DNA from: Streptomyces formicae | Lineage (GTDB): Bacteria > Actinomycetota > Actinomycetes > Streptomycetales > Streptomycetaceae | Length of the DNA stretch: 64,000 nucleotides | Reading direction: 5' to 3' | Assembly (NCBI RefSeq): GCF_002556545.1 | Contig: NZ_CP022685.1 | Location: 6,240,001-6,304,000, forward strand | Part shown: one piece after another, positions 17,934-28,521 of the stretch | Numbering within the stretch: position 1 is the first letter of the stretch | Layout of the letters: each line of letters starts with the position of its first letter | Position numbers and translations under genes: made by a program | The notes under the pieces: model-generated | What the model saw: the letters and a program-made list of their open reading frames with translations, nothing else | What the model was told of the DNA's origin: nothing | The model's database searches: none

Positions 17934-18721
17934 TTTCGGGCTCCGGCGGTGGCCGTGCGGTGGTCCCGCAGGGCCGCCGTGTAGCCGCGCTCGATGGGGT
18001 TGGCGCCGGGGTCGGCGTCGGGGGCGGCGGCACCGAGTTCCGTCAGGGCGGCGGGCGTGCCCCGGTAGGCGACCCGGCCCGACTCCATGAGGGTCACCTC
18101 GGTGCAGGCCGCGGCCACGTCCTCCACCAGGTGGGTGGAGACGATGACGGTGCACCCGGTGCCCAGCTCCCTCAGCAGCTCGCGGAACGCGACCCGCTGT
18201 TCGGGGTCGAGTCCGGCGGTCGGCTCGTCGAGGAGCAGGACGTCGGGGTCGTTCACGACGGCCTGGGCGATGCCGACCCGGCGGACCATGCCGCCGCTGA
18301 GGGTGCGCACCTTCGCGTCGATGCGGTCGGCGAGACCCACGCGGCGCACCGCGCGCTCCACCGCGGCCGCGGTGCGCTCGCTCGGCATCTCCTTCAGCCA
18401 GGCGACGTACGAGACGAACTCGCGCACGGTGAAGCCCGGGTAGTAGCCGAACTCCTGCGGCAGATAGCCGAGCCTGCGGCGGGCCGCCGAGCGCTCGCGG
18501 TGGCCGGTCATGTCCTGGCCGAACAGCTCGACGCGGCCGCCGTCCGGTTTCGCGACCGTCGCGAGGACGCGGATCAGGGAGGTCTTGCCCGCGCCGTTCG
18601 GGCCGAGCAGGCCGTGCACCCCGGTGCCGAAGTCCAGGTCGACGGCGTCCAGGGCGAGGGCCTTGCGGTGGCGGACGGTGAGTCCGGTGACGCGGGCCGC
18701 GCCGGGGGCGGGGTGGTTCAC
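17930..18721 (-). CDS. ABC transporter ATP-binding protein
   Basis: This 263-residue ATPase has Walker A (GLLGPNGAGKTSLIR, about residues 37-52), Q-loop (LGYLPQEFGYYPGFT), signature (VRTLSGGMVRRVGIAQA), Walker B (DVLLLDEPTAGLDPEQR) and switch histidine (VIVSTHLVED). It belongs to the ABC-2 exporter type that pairs with two membrane subunits. GTG 18721 overlaps the stop of the zinc-finger membrane protein (GTGA). Its 3' end is the source of the repeated 158-bp units. The substrate is unknown; the operon position under an ECF sigma factor suggests an envelope-stress or antimicrobial role. Confidence 0.93.
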   Translation of the reverse strand: MNHPAPGAARVTGLTVRHRKALALDAVDLDFGTGVHGLLGPNGAGKTSLIRVLATVAKPDGGRVELFGQDMTGHRERSAARRRLGYLPQEFGYYPGFTVREFVSYVAWLKEMPSERTAAAVERAVRRVGLADRIDAKVRTLSGGMVRRVGIAQAVVNDPDVLLLDEPTAGLDPEQRVAFRELLRELGTGCTVIVSTHLVEDVAAACTEVTLMESGRVAYRGTPAALTELGAAAPDADPGANPIERGYTAALRDHRTATAGARK

Positions 18722-19590
18722 GGCTTCTCCAGGTCGAAGGAGTGGCGGCGCAGGGCGAGCAGGGCCGCGCCGAGGACGGCCGCGGCGGCCCAGCAGCTCT
18801 GGGCTCCGGGGCCCGCGAGGTACTGGGCGAGTTGCCGGTTCAGTGCGGTGACGGGGAGCACCCCGGTCCCGCCGTCGGGCCCGGCGAGCACCGGGGCGAG
18901 CACCGCGAGGAGCCACCCGGCGGCGACCGTCGCGGTGGCGGCGCGGCAGCCCACGTACGAACCGAGCACCAGGGCGGCCACCGTCAGGGCGAGCCCCGGC
19001 AGCAGCCAGGCGGCGGGACCCGGTGCGCCGCCCGTGCCGGGCGCCGCGGCACCGGCGGCGGTGAGCAGCGGCAGGCTCACGGCGAGCACGGCGAGGGTCC
19101 TGGTCAGGAGCAGCCGGAGGCCGCCCGACGGGGTGGAGGCGGCGAGCTCGTGCACGGGATCGGCGTGCGGACCGTAGGAGACGGCGACGCCCACGAGCGG
19201 CAGGACGGGGGAGAGCGCGAGCAGCAGGGTGCGCGCTCCGTGGAACCCCGTCGCGTACGCCAGCCCGACGGCCCCCGCGCACACCGTCACGAGCGCGACG
19301 AGCCAGGGCCCCCGCAGCGCGGGCCCCACGGCCCGGAACACCTGCCAGGAGCCGGGGAGGGGGGAGGGGGCCGGGCTCTCGGCGGACCCCTGTACCGCCG
19401 AGAGCACCGCCCCCCTGACGGCCGCCAGGTCCGGGCCCGAGGGCCCACGGCGGACCGCGCCGGTCACCAGGGGCGCGCAGCGGCCGCAGACCTCCACGTG
19501 CTTCTCCAGTGACCACGCGTCGGTGTCGGGCAGGTCGCCCGCCGCGTACCGGGCCGCGTTCGCGGCCGTCACGTGCCAGGTCGTCGTCAT
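18718..19590 (-). CDS. Zinc-finger (zf-HC2, anti-sigma-like) domain fused to ABC-2-like membrane domain
   Basis: This 290-residue protein begins with a ZAS/zf-HC2-type segment (YAAGDLPDTDAWSLEKHVEV then CGRC), with the H-x3-C-x2-C signature near residues 28-35. About six membrane helices follow (WLVALVTVCAGAVGLAYATG, LLLALSPVLPLVGVAVSYG, and others). The zinc finger suggests it holds the ECF sigma factor encoded just upstream, while the membrane part resembles an ABC-2 permease. ATG 19590 overlaps the sigma stop (ATGA). The fusion would put the sigma factor at the transporter. Confidence 0.78.
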   Translation of the reverse strand: MTTTWHVTAANAARYAAGDLPDTDAWSLEKHVEVCGRCAPLVTGAVRRGPSGPDLAAVRGAVLSAVQGSAESPAPSPLPGSWQVFRAVGPALRGPWLVALVTVCAGAVGLAYATGFHGARTLLLALSPVLPLVGVAVSYGPHADPVHELAASTPSGGLRLLLTRTLAVLAVSLPLLTAAGAAAPGTGGAPGPAAWLLPGLALTVAALVLGSYVGCRAATATVAAGWLLAVLAPVLAGPDGGTGVLPVTALNRQLAQYLAGPGAQSCWAAAAVLGAALLALRRHSFDLEKP

Positions 19591-20171
19591 GTCAGTCCTC
19601 CCAGGGCATCGCCGCCGGAGGCGAGGTGGGCCAGGGCTTCGCGCAGCTCGCGGCGGGCCCGCATGGCCCTGGTCTTGACCGTGCCCTCGGGTATCCCGAG
19701 CAGGTGCGCGGCCTCGCGGGTGGTCAGGCCGTCGACGACCGTGGCGCGCAGCACCTCGCGCAGCTCGGGGGAGATCCGGTCGAGCGCGGTGCCCACGTCC
19801 GCGTACTCCAGCCCGGCCAGCACGTGTTCCTCGGCGGAGGGCGCGAGCGCGGGGGGCTGGGCGAGGGCCGAGGGCGTCCGCGGCTGTGCGCGCCGCGCGT
19901 CCACCAGGCGGCGCGCCGCGATCACCCACAGCCAGCCGCCCGCCTCCCCGCCCCGGTGCGAGCCCGCCGACCGCCACACGGTCATGAAGGTGTCCTGGAG
20001 TACCTCGCGTACGACGTCGGGGTCGCCGCAGCGCCGCGCGAGGCGCGCGTACAGCCATCCGGCGTGCCGGTCGTAGAGCGCGGCGAGCGCCTGCGCGTCG
20101 CCCTCGGCGACGGACCGCAGCAGCGCCGCGTCGTCGTCGCGGTCGGCCCCCATGGGGCGGAACAGTCTCAC
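19587..20171 (-). CDS. ECF-type RNA polymerase sigma factor
   Basis: This 194-residue protein has region 2 (LLRSVAEGDAQALAALYDRH, VVREVLQDTFMTVWRSA) and region 4 (ISPELREVLRATVVDGLTTR, then EAAHLLGIPEGTVKTRAMRA). The linker is Ala/Pro-rich. It is the first gene of a five-gene operon with an anti-sigma-like membrane protein, an ABC ATPase and two permease-type proteins. GTG 20171 is chosen for the GGGAGGG just upstream; the in-frame ATG at 20153 has no ribosome site. It probably directs its own operon in response to a signal at the membrane. Confidence 0.9.
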   Translation of the reverse strand: MRLFRPMGADRDDDAALLRSVAEGDAQALAALYDRHAGWLYARLARRCGDPDVVREVLQDTFMTVWRSAGSHRGGEAGGWLWVIAARRLVDARRAQPRTPSALAQPPALAPSAEEHVLAGLEYADVGTALDRISPELREVLRATVVDGLTTREAAHLLGIPEGTVKTRAMRARRELREALAHLASGGDALGGLT

Positions 20172-20296
20172 GCCCTCCCTATCGGGCGTTCGCCGCCCGG
20201 CGGTTCACGGGAGCGGACCGCCGCCCGTCGCGGAGGAGATTTCGCTGATCGCTCACAGCGAACGCGCCCCGGGGAACATCCCGAAGCTCATAAGCA

Positions 20297-20315
20297 TTGA
20301 GTCGGTATAGCTCAA
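20297..20315 (+). promoter_or_regulatory. HAIR-like HspR operator at the lon promoter
   Basis: TTGAG (20297-20301), nine bases, CTCAA (20311-20315) matches the core of the HAIR element (CTTGAGT-N7-ACTCAAG). It overlaps a TATAGC -10-like hexamer (20306-20311) and lies 23 bases before the lon ATG. lon is an established member of the HspR/HAIR heat-shock regulon in Streptomyces. Confidence 0.75.
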
Positions 20316-20337
20316 CTTGAATGCCGAAGGGGAGATC

Positions 20338-22749
<2,412 letters not shown>

Positions 22750-22762
22750 GCGACGGGGGAAA

Positions 22763-22794
22763 GGCGGCCCGCCCCGGCACCGGGGCGGGCCGCC
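22763..22794. terminator. Terminator after lon
   Basis: A perfect 15-bp stem, GGCGGCCCGCCCCGG (22763-22777) with CCGGGGCGGGCCGCC (22780-22794), lies 13 bases past the lon stop. It also serves the convergent GH25 gene. Confidence 0.85.
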
Positions 22795-22805
22795 TCCTCG
22801 TGGGC

Positions 22806-23633
22806 TCAGCCGTTGGCGAGCGCCACCACCCTGTCCAGGGCGCCGTTGAACTTGTTGTGGTCACCGACCGTCGGTCCCGACGAGGTGTACTGCCACATCG
22901 TGTGGAAGCCCCAGCCCGCCGGGAGTTCGCCCGGGCTGGTGTCGTAGCGGGGGATCCACAGCGGGTTGGTGGAGCCGAAGCCGCCGTAGTTGCCGGTGCA
23001 CTGCTTCCACCAGCTGGTGGCCGTGTAGATCACCGCGTCGCGCCCGGTGCGCGCCTTGTACGTGGTCAGGAAGTCCCGGATCCAGCTGACCATCGCCGAC
23101 TGGGACTTGCCGAAGCAGGCCGCGCCGTACGGGTTCCACTCGATGTCGAGCGCGCCGGGCAGCGTCCTGCCGTCACGCGACCAGCCCCCGCCGTTGCTCG
23201 CGAAGTAGTTGGCCTGGGTGGCGCCGGACGAGGTGTCGGGGGTCGCGAAGTGGTACGCGCCGCGGATCATGCCCACGCCGTACGAACCGTTGTACTGCTG
23301 CGCGAAGTAGGGATTCTTGTACGAGGTGCTCTCGGTGGCCTTGACGTAGGCCCACTTCACGCCGCTGTTCCACAGCGTCTGCCAGGCGACGTTGCCCTGG
23401 TGGCTGCTGACGTCGACGCCCTCGGTCTGGGCGGCGTCACCGCCGGTGGGCCGGCCGCCCTGGCCGTCGTGTTCGATGACGCCCTGGCCGAGCCGGGCGG
23501 TGCCCCGCTCGGGGACGTCGTCCGCCTGGGCCGCCGTGGGGAGCGTCAGGAGGAGGGAGAGAGCGGACAGTACTGCGAGGAGAACCCCCGCCGGCGACAA
23601 GCGCGAGCGGCGGGCCGGTCTGTGCACGGGCAT
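22806..23633 (-). CDS. Secreted GH25 muramidase (lysozyme M1-like)
   Basis: This 275-residue protein has a clear Sec signal peptide (basic MPVHRPARRSR, hydrophobic LLAVLSALSLLLTL, cleavage after TAAQA). The GH25 domain follows with the catalytic signatures GVDVSSHQG and LDIEWNPYG (Asp and Glu) and the C-terminal WQYTSSG. The family cleaves the beta-1,4 bond of peptidoglycan, here outside the cell. ATG 23633 is preceded by GGAGG; a longer reading to 23795 has no ribosome site and would place a hydrophilic stretch before the signal peptide. It is monocistronic. Confidence 0.92.
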   Translation of the reverse strand: MPVHRPARRSRLSPAGVLLAVLSALSLLLTLPTAAQADDVPERGTARLGQGVIEHDGQGGRPTGGDAAQTEGVDVSSHQGNVAWQTLWNSGVKWAYVKATESTSYKNPYFAQQYNGSYGVGMIRGAYHFATPDTSSGATQANYFASNGGGWSRDGRTLPGALDIEWNPYGAACFGKSQSAMVSWIRDFLTTYKARTGRDAVIYTATSWWKQCTGNYGGFGSTNPLWIPRYDTSPGELPAGWGFHTMWQYTSSGPTVGDHNKFNGALDRVVALANG

Positions 23634-23891
23634 CTGCGTGCCTCCGAAGGCCTCGGTGGTGCTCGGTGGGGACCTGTCGACATGCCGTGGTGTGAACATG
23701 TCACGTGAAAAGCTACGCACGTAGACCCGTGCGGGGGAAGAGGGCGCGGGTTGTGCCGTTGGTCCACTCCTGTGACGGTGACTTCGGGGCGGCACCGTCC
23801 CGACCTTGCGAAATACTGGTCAGGCCGCTGCCACGACGGCCACGGCGAGCGGGTCATCCGGCGATAACTTTCAGAATCGGGAAAGCGGGAC

Positions 23892-24380
23892 ATGGGTGCT
23901 GCAGAAGAGGGTGCGCGGGGCGGCGCGCACGACGGCGTCGAACAAGGGGTGGACAGCGAGTTCCTCTCCCTCGAACGGGAGTTGTCGCTCCTGATGCGCC
24001 GCGCGCGGGCCTCGTCCGGCGAGATGGCGCGTCAGGTCCACCCCGACCTGGAGCCCGCCGCCTACGGCCTGCTCGTCTGTCTGGACGACTCGGGTCCGCA
24101 GCGGGCCACCGACCTCGCCGCGTTCATCGGTGTCGGCAAGGCCACGATGAGCCGTCAGCTGCGCGCCCTCGAGGAACTCGGCCTGGTGGCCAGGGAGCCC
24201 GACCCCGCCGACGGACGCGCCTGGCTGATCCAGCTGACGCCCGACGGCCGCACCCGCTTCCGTACGGTGCGGGCGGGGCGCCGCGCCCAGTACGTGCGCC
24301 GCCTCGCGGGCTGGGACCGGGCGGAGGTCGCCGAACTCGCCCGCCTCCTCGGCCAGCTGAACGCGAGCGCGGACACCTGA
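23892..24380 (+). CDS. MarR-family transcriptional regulator
   Basis: This 162-residue protein has the winged helix of MarR proteins (RATDLAAFIGVGKATMSRQL, residues about 75-95, and the wing LVAREPDPADGRAWLIQLTP). It probably binds DNA as a dimer and responds to small phenolic or oxidising ligands. No operator is evident in the 258-bp upstream region and no obvious target gene adjoins it. The size is usual for the family. Confidence 0.88.
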   Translation: MGAAEEGARGGAHDGVEQGVDSEFLSLERELSLLMRRARASSGEMARQVHPDLEPAAYGLLVCLDDSGPQRATDLAAFIGVGKATMSRQLRALEELGLVAREPDPADGRAWLIQLTPDGRTRFRTVRAGRRAQYVRRLAGWDRAEVAELARLLGQLNASADT

Positions 24381-24445
24381 GGGCGCCGGGGGAGGCCCCC
24401 GTCGGGGGACTCGGAACCCCGCCGGGACCGGAACCCCGTCGGGGC

Positions 24446-25291
24446 TCAGAACTCCGCGTACACCACCGCCGCGTCGTCGTGCCGCTTCCCGCGCGGGAAG
24501 GCGAGGCCCTGGGGGTCCGCCGTCTCCAACTCGCGCACCCGGTCGATCAGATGCTGCGGCCCCTCCTTGCGGAGCAGCGCGAAGCAGTCGGTCCAGTCGC
24601 CCTCGCGGAACGTGTCGGTCCAGCGGCCCGCGCCGTCGGTGAGCGCCGCCACCGCCGCCACGTCCGCCCGCGCCGTCTCGCCCGCGACCGCGCGCAGGGC
24701 GGCCGAGGGGTCGGCCGCGGCCGTGAAGAAGCCGTCCTCCGCGTTGCGCAGGGCCTCCACCTTCGCCGCGTAGGCGCGGCCCGCCACCTCGCGCTCCGTC
24801 GAGCCGCGCGGCAGGGCGCGCACCTGGTCACGCATGGCGCGGACCGGGGGCGGCAGCTCGGCGAGGCGCCGGTCGAGGACCGCGGTCACCGCGCCGCGGG
24901 GCCCCGCGAGGAGCAGCGCCGAGTCGGAGAGGACCAGATGCTCGACGCGCTCCGCGTCCCAGCGCACCAGGACCACGGTGGCCTGAGGGGTGCGTGGGTG
25001 AGAAAGGTCACAGGTTGAACTATGGGCCTCGGCGGTACGCGAGATGGACTCCGCCAGGATCTCAGGCAGCGTCATATCCCGGAGTGAAACGGACAGTTCG
25101 CTCAATGCGCCGCCGAGTCGCGCGGTGAACCAGGGGACGGAATGCAGACAGCCCACTGCCCCCTCGGGCGGCGTGACGCCGTCGAGGAGGACGAGCGATC
25201 CGCCCTGTCCGGAAGCGGGAAGCGCGACCGACGCGTAGTCCTCGTTGGGGCGCGCGGGGTCGCCGGGTTCGGTGGCGAGTTCGATACGCAT
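24446..25291 (-). CDS. PP2C-like serine/threonine phosphatase domain protein
   Basis: This 281-residue protein shows PP2C-fold motifs in order: RPNEDYASV, LVLLDGVTP, LVLSDSALLL, ALTDGAGR and the C-terminal DDAAVVYAEF. The aspartates of LDGV, LTDG and DDAA fit the metal-binding positions, although the classical DG(M/V)GG is altered, so activity is likely but not certain. It would dephosphorylate Ser/Thr-phosphorylated proteins in the cytoplasm. ATG 25291 is preferred over a longer reading to 25423. It is monocistronic, divergent from the conservon. Confidence 0.72.
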   Translation of the reverse strand: MRIELATEPGDPARPNEDYASVALPASGQGGSLVLLDGVTPPEGAVGCLHSVPWFTARLGGALSELSVSLRDMTLPEILAESISRTAEAHSSTCDLSHPRTPQATVVLVRWDAERVEHLVLSDSALLLAGPRGAVTAVLDRRLAELPPPVRAMRDQVRALPRGSTEREVAGRAYAAKVEALRNAEDGFFTAAADPSAALRAVAGETARADVAAVAALTDGAGRWTDTFREGDWTDCFALLRKEGPQHLIDRVRELETADPQGLAFPRGKRHDDAAVVYAEF

Positions 25292-25650
25292 CCGGCCAGT
25301 CTGCACGACCCCTTCACAAGGCCCACCAGAAGCCGCAAAGGGGCGGCCGAAAGGCCCGTACCAGCGCAAGGGGCGCCGGAATTCGGCCGGAATGATCACC
25401 TCCGGCGGGGTGTGGCGGCGCATCCTGCCAAAGCCTGTGGGAGACGTCCAACCGGCGCACCGCGCGGGCCCGCGACCCCGCCGACCGGGACTTGCCCGCC
25501 AACTCCCCGCCGATGTTCACTCCTTCGGGTGGCCGGGCAGGCGATGCCCGACCGCCACTCACCGGCGCTGGAAGGGTCGGGAGCCGTACCGGGGGCGCGC
25601 TCGTGTTGACAGATCGTCACCCGGGCCCAAGGGCAGACGAAAAACCAAGA
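25292..25650. other. 359-bp intergenic region upstream of the conservon
   Basis: This region probably holds the conservon promoter. A TTGACA box lies at 25605-25610, but no good -10 follows at 16-18 bp. A small hairpin (CGGGCA 25534-25539 with TGCCCG 25545-25550) is the only other structure seen. No convincing gene is present. Confidence 0.4.
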
Positions 25651-28521
25651 ATGCGAGCACCGGTGCAGAAGATGCGGCCTGGGCGCAAAGGCAAGCAGTC
25701 GGCCTCCCAAGAGGCCACGCCGGGCGCGACCACCCCGACCGAGCGTGCGTCGGAGCGCACCGCCACGGACCCGTCGGCGGCGCCGCCCGCGGCCTCATCG
25801 GCCCCAGGACCCGCCGCGTCCGCCCAGTCCGCCCCGCCCGCGCAGGGCGATCCGGCCGACTCGGGGTCCTTGTCGGCCGTGAGCACCCCCGCCGACCAGT
25901 CCGCCGCGCCCGAGCCGTCCACCGCGGCGCACGTCAACAAGGCGCCCACCGCGCGCGTACGCAATCGGCTGATGGTCGCCGTGGCCGTGGTGGCCGCCGC
26001 CGTCGTGGGCGCGGGCGCGCCCGCCATCCTCGCCGCCTCGGGTCAACTGAACGACGCGCAGAGCCTGGTGACGTTCGCCGAGCGGACCCAGCAGGCGGTC
26101 TCCCTCGGGCACTCGCTGGCCGACGAGCGCGACGAGGTCACCTCCTTCATCGCCGCGGGCCGCCCCCAGGGCAAGGGCCTCTCGCAGAGCCGCAGCGCCC
26201 GCGTCGACCGGCAGATCGACGAGCTGCGCGACGCGGAGGCGCCCGCCGGGCTGCGCGACGACCTCGCCGACATCGGAGCCGTCCGCAGAGAGGCGCTCAC
26301 CGGCAAGAGCACCGCTCTGGAAGCGCACGAGGCGTACACGAAGGTCATCGCCGAACTGCACGGGATGACCCGCGAACTGGCCGAGCGGCTGCCGCCCGAC
26401 GCCAACAGGGGCGCCCTCGCCCTGGCCGACCTCGACCACGCCGTCGAGCAGGCCGCCGCCGCCCGCGGACTGCTGCTCGCCGCGCTCGCCGTGCCGGGAT
26501 CCACCTCCACGTCGTCCGTCGACCCGGTCACCGGGCTGCCCACCACGGTCACCGAGGACTCCCCGGCCGACGGCAAGCGCCGTGACGAGCTCAGCGCCGC
26601 CGCCCAGCAGGCCCACGTCCGCGAACTGGCCGCGCTCGCCGACTTCAGCGACACCGCGGGCGACTCCGCCCGCGCGACGTACGAATCGGCCGTCACCGGC
26701 GCCGAGGTCGGCACCGCGGAGAAGTACCTGGCCCGCCTCACCGACGAGCCCACGCTCTCCGCCGCCGAGCGCCGCTTCGACCGCAAGAAGGTCGACGCCG
26801 CGCTCTCCGCCCGCATCGAGACGATGCGCGGCACCGAGTCCGCGCTCGGCGTCGCGCGCACCAAGCAGCTCGCCCAGCTGCGCGACGACGAGGTCACGGC
26901 CCTGGAGATCCGCGTCGCGCTCGTCGGCGTCTGCCTCCTCGTCGCGGTCGGCGTCTCGATGGCCGCGGCCCGTTCGCTGACCCGCCCGCTCGCCGTGCTG
27001 CGCCTGGGCTCGGCCCGCCTCGCCACCGAGCCCGCGCCGCAGGAGCCGATCCGCTTCACCGGCCGCGACGACGAGTTCGCCCAGGTCGTACGCTCCGTCA
27101 ACGCCCTGCACGGGCACGCGGCCGCGCTGCACGAGCGCATCACCACGCTCGAAGCGGACCGCAAGCACCTCATCGGCAGGCGCGAGTCCATGGCCGACGA
27201 GCGCGAGGCCCTGCGCGCCGAGCTCGCCGAGGCGTCCGTGCACCTGCAGCGGGTGCGCCAGTCCATCCACGGCACCTTCGTGAACCTGGCGCTGCGCACC
27301 CTCGGCCTGGTGGAGCGCCAGCTCGCCGTCATCGAGAACCTGGAGGACCGCGAGCAGGACCCCGACCGGCTCGCCACGCTCTTCAAGCTCGACCACTTCG
27401 CCACGGTCATGCGCAGGCACAGCGAGAACCTCCTGGTCCTCGCCGGTGCCGACCACGGCCACCAGCACCCGGGAGCGGTCCCGCTGGTCGACGTGGTGCG
27501 CGCCGCCGTCTCCGAGATCGAGCGGTACGAACGCGTTCGCATCGCCACGCTGCCGCCGCACGCGCACGTCGCGGGCTTCGCGGCGGACGACATCAGCCAC
27601 CTCACCGCCGAACTGCTGGAGAACGCGACGTCGTTCTCGCCGCCCGACGCCTCCGTCGAGGTCTCGGGATGGCTCCTGGAGAGCGGCGAGGTCATGCTCT
27701 CCGTCCAGGACGAGGGCATCGGCGTCACCCAGGACCGGATGCGCGAACTGAACGCGCGCCTGGCCGACTTCGACCCGGACGCGGCGTACGACCAGGAGGG
27801 CGGGGACGGCCTCGGCCTCGGTCTCTACGTGGTCGCCAGGCTCGCGGCGCGGCACGGGGCGCGGGTGCGGCTGCGGGAGCAGAAGCAGGGCGGCGTCGCG
27901 GCGGTCGTGGTGCTGCCCAAGTCGATCCTCGCGGCGGCGCCCTCGCCCGCGGTGGTCGCGCCGCCGCGCGCGGGCGAGCCCCTCACGCACCTGCCCGGCT
28001 CCGAGGCCGAGGCCAACTCCAACGTCCTGCCCGGGCGGCTGACCACCGGCGGGGAGGATCCGCTGATCGCGGCGGCCGAGCGGACCGTCGAGGCGGCTCT
28101 TCCGCAGGCGGCTCCCGAGTCCGGGCCGAAGCCCGAGCCCTCGTCGGAAACGACCATGGAGCTGACGCCTCCGCCCCCCGAGCCCGCGGAGCCCGCAGAG
28201 CCCGAGGAGCCCGAGGAGCCCGCAGAGCCCGCGCGGGAAGCCCCCGAGGCCCCCAAGTGGGAGCGCGTCACCGACAAGGGGCTGCCCAAGCGGACGCCGA
28301 AGGTCACCGCGCCCGCGCCCGCCGCGCCCAAGGCGCGGGGATCCGTGGACGCGGAGGCGCTCCGCCGCAGGCTCGGCGGCTTCCACCAGGGCGCGCTGAG
28401 CGGCCGACGGGACGTGGAGGCCGAGATCGCGGGACAAGGCGACGAACCGCCGCAAAGTAACGAAAAGAACGCAGAAGCCGCAGACGTAATGGGGGATTCA
28501 GTCGAGGAGGCAAGCAGTTGA
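25651..28521 (+). CDS. cvnA: Conservon sensor histidine kinase-like protein (CvnA)
   Basis: This protein of about 956 residues has a disordered N-terminal ~100 residues, a membrane helix (LMVAVAVVAAAVVGAGAPAI), a large extracytoplasmic NIT-type sensing region, a second membrane helix (VALVGVCLLVAVGVSMAAA) and a HAMP segment. A histidine-kinase-type ATPase domain follows (ELLENATSFSPPDASVEVSG, DEGIGVTQDRM, GLGLYVVARLAARHGA). A canonical phospho-acceptor SHELRTP box is not seen. The C-terminus is a long Pro/Glu/Ala tail. In conservons this membrane protein forms a complex with the roadblock, DUF742 and GTPase proteins. The start is uncertain: ATG 25651 is used, with GTG 25603 and GTG 25660 in frame. 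Confidence 0.9.
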   Translation: MRAPVQKMRPGRKGKQSASQEATPGATTPTERASERTATDPSAAPPAASSAPGPAASAQSAPPAQGDPADSGSLSAVSTPADQSAAPEPSTAAHVNKAPTARVRNRLMVAVAVVAAAVVGAGAPAILAASGQLNDAQSLVTFAERTQQAVSLGHSLADERDEVTSFIAAGRPQGKGLSQSRSARVDRQIDELRDAEAPAGLRDDLADIGAVRREALTGKSTALEAHEAYTKVIAELHGMTRELAERLPPDANRGALALADLDHAVEQAAAARGLLLAALAVPGSTSTSSVDPVTGLPTTVTEDSPADGKRRDELSAAAQQAHVRELAALADFSDTAGDSARATYESAVTGAEVGTAEKYLARLTDEPTLSAAERRFDRKKVDAALSARIETMRGTESALGVARTKQLAQLRDDEVTALEIRVALVGVCLLVAVGVSMAAARSLTRPLAVLRLGSARLATEPAPQEPIRFTGRDDEFAQVVRSVNALHGHAAALHERITTLEADRKHLIGRRESMADEREALRAELAEASVHLQRVRQSIHGTFVNLALRTLGLVERQLAVIENLEDREQDPDRLATLFKLDHFATVMRRHSENLLVLAGADHGHQHPGAVPLVDVVRAAVSEIERYERVRIATLPPHAHVAGFAADDISHLTAELLENATSFSPPDASVEVSGWLLESGEVMLSVQDEGIGVTQDRMRELNARLADFDPDAAYDQEGGDGLGLGLYVVARLAARHGARVRLREQKQGGVAAVVVLPKSILAAAPSPAVVAPPRAGEPLTHLPGSEAEANSNVLPGRLTTGGEDPLIAAAERTVEAALPQAAPESGPKPEPSSETTMELTPPPPEPAEPAEPEEPEEPAEPAREAPEAPKWERVTDKGLPKRTPKVTAPAPAAPKARGSVDAEALRRRLGGFHQGALSGRRDVEAEIAGQGDEPPQSNEKNAEAADVMGDSVEEASS

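Larger units (their letters stand above)
17385..18003. repeat. Tandem array of ~3.9 copies of a 158-bp unit spanning an ATPase/permease gene junction
   Basis: Units begin at 17385, 17543, 17701 and 17859, each with GCGGAGTTCGGCGG. Units 2 and 3 are identical; units 1 and 4 diverge slightly and merge into unique permease and ATPase sequence. Each unit holds the last ~23 codons of the ABC ATPase, the GTGA stop/start overlap and the first ~25 codons of the permease. The breakpoint shows GGGGC(C/T)GGGG-type microhomology. As 158 is not a multiple of three, frames are reset at every GTGA. Confidence 0.95.

Noticed and set aside
17385-18003. CRISPR array
   Set aside because: Repeats are 158 bp, directly adjacent and coding-derived, with no unique spacers; it is a tandem duplication.
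24567-24831. Small arginine/alanine-rich frames overlapping the PP2C-like gene
   Set aside because: Out-of-frame shadows on both strands, with no ribosome sites and no domain.
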